Assembly (NCBI GenBank): GCA_016717335.1
Contig: JADKFS010000002.1
Location: 186,001 to 250,000 of the forward strand
DNA: 64,000 nt
Direction of reading: 5' to 3'
From: Candidatus Ribeiella danica
Lineage (GTDB): Bacteria > Chloroflexota > Chloroflexia > Chloroflexales > Roseiflexaceae
In this document: positions 60,860-64,000 of the stretch, one piece after another
Layout of the letters: each line of letters opens with the position of its first letter
How positions within the stretch are numbered: the first letter of the stretch is position 1
Program-made: the position numbers and the translations under genes
The notes under the pieces: generated by a model
What the model was told of the DNA's origin: nothing
The model's database searches: none
What the model saw: the letters and a program-made list of their open reading frames with translations, nothing else

Positions 60860-61801
60860 TCAGGCGCCGGCGGCGCTGCGGGTGACCAGTGCGACGAACA
60901 CATCCTCCAGCGACGGGTCGATCCGCTCGACCCGCGCGTCCTCGACGCCACCGGCCTGCAGGGCGGCGAGGATCTGCGGCCCACGCAGCGCCGCGTCGTC
61001 GACGATCGCGTGGAGCCGCGCGCCGTGCGGCGCGACCTCAAGCGCGCCCGGCAGCGCGGCCACCAGCGCGCGCGCCCGGTCCTGCGGCGCGCCCTCGACC
61101 TCCAGCACCTCGCCGTTGATCGCGCTGCGCTTCAGCGCCGCCGGCGTGTCCAGCGCCACCAGCCGGCCGCCGTACATCAGCCCGATCCGGTTGCAGTGCT
61201 CGGCCTCGTCCATGTAGTGCGTGGTCACAAATACCGTCACGCCGTTCTGGGCCAGCTCGTAGATCAGCTCCCAGAAGGCCCGGCGCGCCTCCGGGTCGAC
61301 GCCGCCGGTCGGCTCGTCCAGGAACAGCATGCGCGGCCGGTGCACGATCGCGCATGCCAGCGCCAGCCGCTGTTTCCAGCCGCCCGATAGGTTGACCGCC
61401 TGCTCGCCCTCGCGCCCCTGCAGCCCGGCCATGCCGATCAGCTCGGCCAGCCGCGCCGCGCGCGTGCGCCGATCGATCTTGTAGACGTCCGCGTAGAAGC
61501 GCAGGTTCTCGGCCACCGTCAGATCGGGATACAGGCTGAACTTCTGGGACATGTAGCCGATCCGCGCTTTGATCGCCTCGGTCTCGCGGCCGATGTCGAA
61601 GCCCAGCACCCGGCCGCTCCCCGAGCTCGGCCCGATCAGCCCGCAGAGCATGCGGATCGTCGTGGTCTTGCCGGAGCCGTTCGGCCCTAGGAACCCGAAC
61701 ACCTCGCCCGGCTCGACCTGGAAGGTCAGCCGATCCACCGCCGTGAAGTCGCCGAAGCGGCGGGTCAGCTCGTTTGTCTCGACGGCGTAGACTGCGTCCA
61801 T
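60860..61801 (-). CDS. ABC transporter ATP-binding protein
   Basis: A 313-residue ATPase with Walker A GPNGSGKTT (about 38-46), Q-loop YMSQKFSLYPDLTVAENLRF, signature NLSGGWKQRLALACA, Walker B MLFLDEPTGGVDP and H-loop TTHYMDEAE. A C-terminal extension (about 225-313) is typical of the YbhF/DrrA export group. It is the last gene of the minus-strand set (HlyD-like, ATPase, ATPase). No permease follows; the next feature is a family B repeat. It may pair with the ATPase upstream as a heterodimer. Confidence 0.93.
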   Translation of the reverse strand: MDAVYAVETNELTRRFGDFTAVDRLTFQVEPGEVFGFLGPNGSGKTTTIRMLCGLIGPSSGSGRVLGFDIGRETEAIKARIGYMSQKFSLYPDLTVAENLRFYADVYKIDRRTRAARLAELIGMAGLQGREGEQAVNLSGGWKQRLALACAIVHRPRMLFLDEPTGGVDPEARRAFWELIYELAQNGVTVFVTTHYMDEAEHCNRIGLMYGGRLVALDTPAALKRSAINGEVLEVEGAPQDRARALVAALPGALEVAPHGARLHAIVDDAALRGPQILAALQAGGVEDARVERIDPSLEDVFVALVTRSAAGA

Positions 61802-61830
61802 AGCGCTTATCTCATTCCTGAAAGGTGACG

Positions 61831-61942
61831 AACGTTGAACGTTGAATGTTGAATGTTGAATGTTGAACGCTGAACGTTGAATCCTGAACGTTGAACGTTG
61901 AACGCCGGCTCTGACTACTGACTACTGACTACTGACTACTGA
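61831..61942. repeat. Compound heptamer arrays (AACGTTG)n and (CTGACTA)n
   Basis: About 11 units of AACGTTG/AATGTTG (61831-61906), then CTGACTA units (61911-61942) in which the last codons and the stop of the upstream ATPase gene lie. The array fills the gap between the two ATPase genes. Confidence 0.92.
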
Positions 61943-62851
61943 CCGCTGGAGGTGCATAAACACGTCCTCCATCGTCGGCGGGATCGGCCGGACCGAGATC
62001 AGGGTCACATCAGCCGGGAGATCCTGGCGCAGCGCGTCGGCGGCGAGCGCGCGCTCGGCCAGGACGTGCAGCCGATCGCCGAAGACCTGCACGTCGCGCA
62101 CGCCGGCGACCTGCAGCAGGGCGTGCTGGGCCGCATGCAGCGGGCGCGCCTGCACCTCCAGCACCACGCCGGGCACCAGCTTCTGCAGGTCGCGCGGCGT
62201 GCCGCTCGACAGCAGCCGGCCGCCGCGCATGAACCCGACCGTGTGGCAGCGGTCGGCCTCGTCCATGTAGGGGGTCGAGACCAGCACGGTCACCTGGTCG
62301 TGCTCGACCGCGTCGCGCAGGATGTCCCAGAACTCGCGCCGCGAGACCGGGTCCACGCCGGTGGTCGGCTCGTCGAGCAGGAGCACGGCCGGGCGGTGGA
62401 TCAGCACGCAGGCCAGCGCCAGCTTCTGCTTCATGCCGCCCGAGAGCGCCTCGGCGCGGCGGTTCTGGAACGGGCCGAGCCGGCTGAACGCCAGCAGGCG
62501 ATCCATCAGCTCCGGCTGCGCGGCGCTCGGCACGCCGTAGACGTCGGCGAAGAAGCGCAGGTTCTCGCGCACGGTCAGGTCGCCGTACAGGCTGAAGCGC
62601 TGCGGCATGTAGCCGATCTGCCGCCGCACCCCCTCCGGGTCGCGCGCCACGTCGATCCCCATGACCAGCGCCTGGCCGGCGTCCGGCTGAAGCGCGCCGC
62701 AGAGCATGCGCAGCGTGGTCGTCTTGCCCGCGCCGTCGGGCCCGACCAGGCCGTAGATTCGTCCGGCCGGCACGCTAATGTTCAGCCCGTCGACAGCGTG
62801 GATCTTGCCGAACGCGCGCGAGAGGCCGGTTGTTACAATTGCATCTTTCAT
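61922..62851 (-). CDS. ABC transporter ATP-binding protein, C-terminus encoded by a heptamer repeat
   Basis: A 309-residue ATPase with Walker A GPDGAGKTT (about 38-46; Asp replaces Asn), Q-loop YMPQRFSLYGDLTVRENLRF, signature ALSGGMKQKLALACV, Walker B VLLLDEPTTGVDP and the H-loop position occupied in STPYMDEADRC (Pro in place of the switch His). The last residues SVVSSQ and the stop are read from the CTGACTA array. The start codon directly abuts a repeat hairpin and has no visible ribosome site. The upstream neighbour is the HlyD-like gene. Confidence 0.93.
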   Translation of the reverse strand: MKDAIVTTGLSRAFGKIHAVDGLNISVPAGRIYGLVGPDGAGKTTTLRMLCGALQPDAGQALVMGIDVARDPEGVRRQIGYMPQRFSLYGDLTVRENLRFFADVYGVPSAAQPELMDRLLAFSRLGPFQNRRAEALSGGMKQKLALACVLIHRPAVLLLDEPTTGVDPVSRREFWDILRDAVEHDQVTVLVSTPYMDEADRCHTVGFMRGGRLLSSGTPRDLQKLVPGVVLEVQARPLHAAQHALLQVAGVRDVQVFGDRLHVLAERALAADALRQDLPADVTLISVRPIPPTMEDVFMHLQRSVVSSQ

Positions 62852-62926
62852 AATTTTGAGTTTTGAATTTTGAGTTTTGAGTTTGAGCTTGGCAACTCAA
62901 AACCCAAAACTCAAAACTCAGAACTG
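62852..62926. repeat. Family C heptamer hairpin (GAGTTTT words) linking two genes
   Basis: The left arm starts AATTTTGAGTTTTGAATTTT; the loop is about CTTGGCAA; the right arm is CTCAAAACCCAAAACTCAAA and on. It fills exactly the 75 bases between the HlyD-like stop (62927-62929) and the ATPase start (62851), and is far more AT-rich than its surroundings. Confidence 0.95.
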
Positions 62927-64000
62927 TTACTCGACAATGACTGCGTCGGCCGGCATGCCCGGCTTGAGCGCGTGGTCGGTGTTCGGCAGGTCGACCCGCA
63001 CGGCGAACACGGTGGTCGTGCGCTCGTCCTTGGTCTGGACGTTGCGCGGCGTGAACTGGGCCTCCTGCGAGATGAACGTGACCGTGCCCTTGAAGGCGCG
63101 GGCGGGGAAGCTGTCGACGGCGACGTCGACCTGCTGGCCCTGGCGCACCCGGCCGATGTCCGGCTCGCCGATGTAGAGCGTCAGGCGCACGGTGTCGAGC
63201 GAGCCGATCGTCATCAGCGAGGTGCCGGGCGCGGCCTGCTCGCCGGCGTGGATGGAGCGGCTGAGCACCAGCCCGGCGCGCGGCGCCGATAGGACTGTTT
63301 TGGTCAGCTGGACCTCAACCTGGTGCGCGGCCGCGCGCGCCTGGGCCAGCTGCGCCTCGGCGGCCTGGATCTGCTCAGCGCGGGCGCCCGTCTGCGCCAG
63401 CTCCAGCCGCGCCTGCGCCTGGGCCAGCTGCGCCTCGGCGGCGGCCTGCTGCGACTGGGCCGAATCCACGGCGGCCTGCAGATGCAGCGGGTTGCTGCGC
63501 GTGTCGAGCGCCAGGCTGAGCGCGCGCTGCGCGTTCGTCAGGGCCGTCTCGGCGACAGCCAGGTTCTCGCCGGTCGGGCCGCTGCGCAGCTTGGCCAGCT
63601 GCGACTCGGCCGCGGCGACCTGGCTGTCGGCCGCCTGCACGCCGGTCACCTCGGCCTGCCGGGCCGACTCGGCCGCCGCGGTCGCCTGCTGGACCGCCGT
63701 CTCGGCCTGGTGCATCGCCGCCTCGGCCTGCACGAGCTGGGCCGCGTAGTTGGCCATCTGCCCGTCGCTCAGCCGGTTCGACACCTTCGTGCCGGTCTTC
63801 GCATCGGTGACCTTGGGCACCACCGGGTCGTTGCCGGTATCCTGGGCGTACTCATAGTAGCCTTTGGCCTGGGCGTAGCGCGCCTGTGCCTGGGTCAGCG
63901 CCAGCGCGGCCTGCTGCACCTGCGCCTCGGCCTGGGTCTTGGCGAGCGAGAGCCGGTCGCGCGTCGCCTGGGCGTTGATGTGGGCCTGGTCGAGCGCCGC
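62927..64000 (-). CDS. HlyD/EmrA-type membrane fusion protein, N-terminus beyond the window
   Basis: At least 357 residues are open from the window edge to TAA at 62927. The visible part has a long Ala/Gln-rich coiled-coil hairpin (about the first 230 residues; heptads such as AEAQLAQAQARLELAQ). It then has the lipoyl/beta-barrel region: VLSAPRAGLVLSRSIHAGEQ, LYIGEPDIGRVRQGQQVDVAVD and VRVDLPNTDHALKPGMPADAVI. The protein links an inner-membrane ABC exporter to the outside. It is followed by two ATPase genes, the arrangement of YbhG/YbhF-like exporters. The signal or anchor sequence is out of view. Confidence 0.9.
   Translation of the reverse strand, partial: AALDQAHINAQATRDRLSLAKTQAEAQVQQAALALTQAQARYAQAKGYYEYAQDTGNDPVVPKVTDAKTGTKVSNRLSDGQMANYAAQLVQAEAAMHQAETAVQQATAAAESARQAEVTGVQAADSQVAAAESQLAKLRSGPTGENLAVAETALTNAQRALSLALDTRSNPLHLQAAVDSAQSQQAAAEAQLAQAQARLELAQTGARAEQIQAAEAQLAQARAAAHQVEVQLTKTVLSAPRAGLVLSRSIHAGEQAAPGTSLMTIGSLDTVRLTLYIGEPDIGRVRQGQQVDVAVDSFPARAFKGTVTFISQEAQFTPRNVQTKDERTTTVFAVRVDLPNTDHALKPGMPADAVIVE

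Overview
The window is 64 kb of high-GC bacterial chromosome with 42 protein-coding genes, complete or partial, and two tRNA genes, on both strands. The gene set suggests a filamentous Chloroflexota bacterium (class Chloroflexia, Roseiflexus/Kouleothrix-like). The pointers are XRE-cyclase-STAND-TPR regulators, Pro/Thr-rich lipoproteins, TolB-like propellers, a soluble PQQ-type sugar dehydrogenase with a PKD domain, a TgpA-like transglutaminase, an EF-G paralogue, and very repeat-rich intergenic DNA. This placement is inference from family composition; no rRNA is present. No phage, transposase, CRISPR array or defence island was seen.

Layout. 1-2150: end of nusB, then acpP, tatB-like and tatC. 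2339-7832 (minus): giant XRE-cyclase-STAND-TPR regulator and three small or membrane proteins. 8387-9738: rhodanese-like lipoprotein (apparently frameshifted) and a beta-propeller lipoprotein. 9914-15075 (minus): Pro/Thr-rich lipoprotein, then an exporter operon (tetR, ABC ATPase, ABC permease) with a promoter and operator. 15396-17024 (minus): REC-histidine kinase-REC hybrid. 17348-21145 (plus): tatD-type DNase, transglutaminase-like membrane protein, clpS. 21222-27205 (minus): VWA protein, MerR regulator, NAD-dependent epimerase, oligoendopeptidase F, XTP/dITP pyrophosphatase. 27914-30016 (minus): secreted PQQ-type sugar dehydrogenase. 30638-32740: EF-G-like GTPase. 32798-34590 (minus): DinB-fold protein and alpha/beta-hydrolase lipoprotein. 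35116-43620 (plus): CvpA-CAP fusion, sortase-like lipoprotein, type II NADH dehydrogenase, FtsH, small ORF plus M28 peptidase. 43982-45176: two tRNA-Ala genes (minus) back to back with MTA phosphorylase (plus). 45375-51346 (minus): polytopic membrane protein, GH5 hydrolase, secreted HExxH protein. 51510-60587: mfd, membrane-anchored unknown, DUF218 protein, small membrane protein, propeller protein, HTH-M23 membrane peptidase. 60860-64000 (minus): HlyD-like adaptor and two ABC ATPases.

The most unusual content is not a conventional gene. Three families of repeats recur. (A) Intergenic elements of about 130 bp have C-rich/G-rich closing arms and three hairpins. The central hairpin has a different sequence in each copy but stays self-complementary. 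(B) A 200-390 bp GC-rich structured repeat occurs in at least eight copies in both orientations. (C) Elements are built from tandem 7-mers or 8-mers, often followed by an approximate reverse complement, with a different word at each locus. Family C sits tight against start and stop codons. It has also entered open reading frames in frame: six copies in mfd, lengthening the protein by about 170 residues, and one in the STAND regulator. This resembles the protein-invading palindromic elements described in Rickettsia and is the best candidate here for a previously undescribed system. A clean 90-bp MITE with a 7-bp target duplication and a consensus promoter with an 18-bp palindromic operator in its spacer are also notable.
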